In this document: positions 63,006 to 64,000 of the stretch, one piece after another
How the letters are laid out: the number at the start of each line of letters is the position of its first letter
How positions within the stretch are numbered: position 1 is the first letter of the stretch
Assembly: GCF_024713975.1 (NCBI RefSeq)
Contig: NC_091093.1
Span: forward strand, 16,427,501 to 16,491,500
Direction: 5' to 3'
Source: Paralichthys olivaceus
Taxonomy: Eukaryota > Chordata > Actinopteri > Pleuronectiformes > Paralichthyidae
Length of the DNA stretch: 64,000 nucleotides
Notes under the pieces: model-generated
The model's database searches: none
The model's input: the letters and a program-made list of their open reading frames with translations, nothing else
Told to the model about the DNA's origin: nothing
Made by a program: the position numbers and the translations under genes

Positions 63006-64000
63006 TAATACTTAAAATAATTGTACAAAAGTATGATTTTGTGACACTACAGCATTTATTTGACAGCACCACACATGCAAAGTGTGCAGTATGGCAGAAT
63101 AAAACGTTACATTGAATTTTTGTTGTTAATCACATTGTCCCTTAAGAGAACTTTGACAAAGTGAAGTGACAATAGTTGTAAAAAACGATCAAGTAAAAAC
63201 TGTGCCCTGTCAAACAGGAAGCAAACACACAATTTCAAGGTTATCATACATAAATCAGTTCGCTCACGTTTGGATGACAAAATGTTCCTTACAGTAGCTT
63301 ATATCGGATTTATACTCAGCTCAGTTATTTCCAGCACGAAGGTCACAAATCAACCTTAAGTTCACTAACACCAACAACTCATTAAGTGCAAATGAAAATA
63401 TTTGTCTTTACATTGATGAGAACAAGTCTGAGGACGGTGGAAGTTTTCAGAAGGATGATGATGGGGTGAAAATCTACCTACGACCTCTCTGAGTCTGTCT
63501 GTTGATTTTCTCAATAACTGGTCATCCATTTTTTTGATGAGTGGTTCCTGAGAAAATCGACTTAATTGACTTTGATCTAAAATCATAAAACAGCTCTAGC
63601 TGTTACTATGGTTTCTCTTGAAATGAGAAACAACCAATTGATTATGTCACTGATTACATCAGTCAAGGTCGAAGGTCGTGCTCCAGCTCGACAGGCACTG
63701 CATTTGTGTATTTACACTGAGACAAAGTCCCAACTCAATCAGTAAGAATGTCTTCATGTGACAATGATGTAAAGGAAACAGTCAAATGCATCTGAGAAAG
63801 AAAAGACGAAGAATGTGTTTTCTTCACACATTTTACTTTACGTTACGTAGATGAATTGACTTGGGGAATTCTTTACCACAGGCTAAAGAACAAAGCATGT
63901 GCACTGAGTGAGGCTGGAAAACTTTGATGATGAAAATGTGATGATACCAGAACAGCAGCTTGACCAATACAAGTCCTGTGCCTTTCACAGAAGGTCTTTT

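Larger units (their letters stand above)
62231..64000. other. intergenic region downstream of dbndd1
   Basis: Contains a Tc1-like fragment (62424-62815) and a TA microsatellite (62961-63003). A coding-looking minus-strand stretch near 63475-63586 is discussed under findings. Otherwise unique AT-rich DNA with no gene recognised. Confidence 0.4.

Overview
The window is nuclear DNA from a ray-finned (teleost) fish. It has spliced genes with GT-AG introns, long AT-rich gene-free stretches, abundant CA/TG, TA and tetranucleotide microsatellites, and fish-type dispersed repeats (hAT and Tc1-like ends, LINE/SINE-type tails). Nothing prokaryotic, viral or CRISPR-like was seen.

Three protein-coding genes are clear. 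(1) foxf1, plus strand, two coding exons (33030-34008, 35170-35333), 380 aa: a forkhead transcription factor of lateral-plate and visceral mesoderm. (2) mthfsd, minus strand, CDS span 39756-46662, nine coding exons: a methenyltetrahydrofolate-synthetase-like domain followed by a C-terminal RRM. (3) dbndd1, plus strand, CDS span 48773-61671, four coding exons, 155 aa: a dysbindin-domain protein. foxf1 and mthfsd lie tail to tail, the arrangement I know from tetrapods, which supports calling the first gene foxf1 rather than foxf2. mthfsd and dbndd1 are divergent, 2.1 kb apart at their start codons. In tetrapods FOXC2 and FOXL1 occupy that side of MTHFSD, so the dbndd1 junction is a lineage-specific rearrangement.

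The best candidate for something new is inside mthfsd. Two adjacent exons (45243-45356 and 45057-45170) are both exactly 114 nt, both phase 0, and encode alternative versions (17 of 38 residues identical) of the same segment of the enzyme fold. They are separated by a 72-nt intron and follow an exon whose frame-preserving donor is GC rather than GT. This is the classic layout of a mutually exclusive exon pair.

The first 32 kb contains no recognisable protein-coding gene and is probably the foxf1 regulatory domain. It holds a perfect GLI consensus site 2.1 kb upstream of foxf1 (foxf1 is a hedgehog target), a perfect CArG box at 26.3 kb, several conserved-looking non-repetitive blocks, and one isolated CpG-rich promoter-like segment near 17.0-17.5 kb that may start an unidentified, possibly non-coding, transcript. 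Motifs resembling CTCF sites lie at 39.3, 41.3 and 47.8 kb, all in the same orientation. No alignment or search could be run. Family calls rest on reading the translations against remembered vertebrate orthologues, and regulatory calls are hypotheses.
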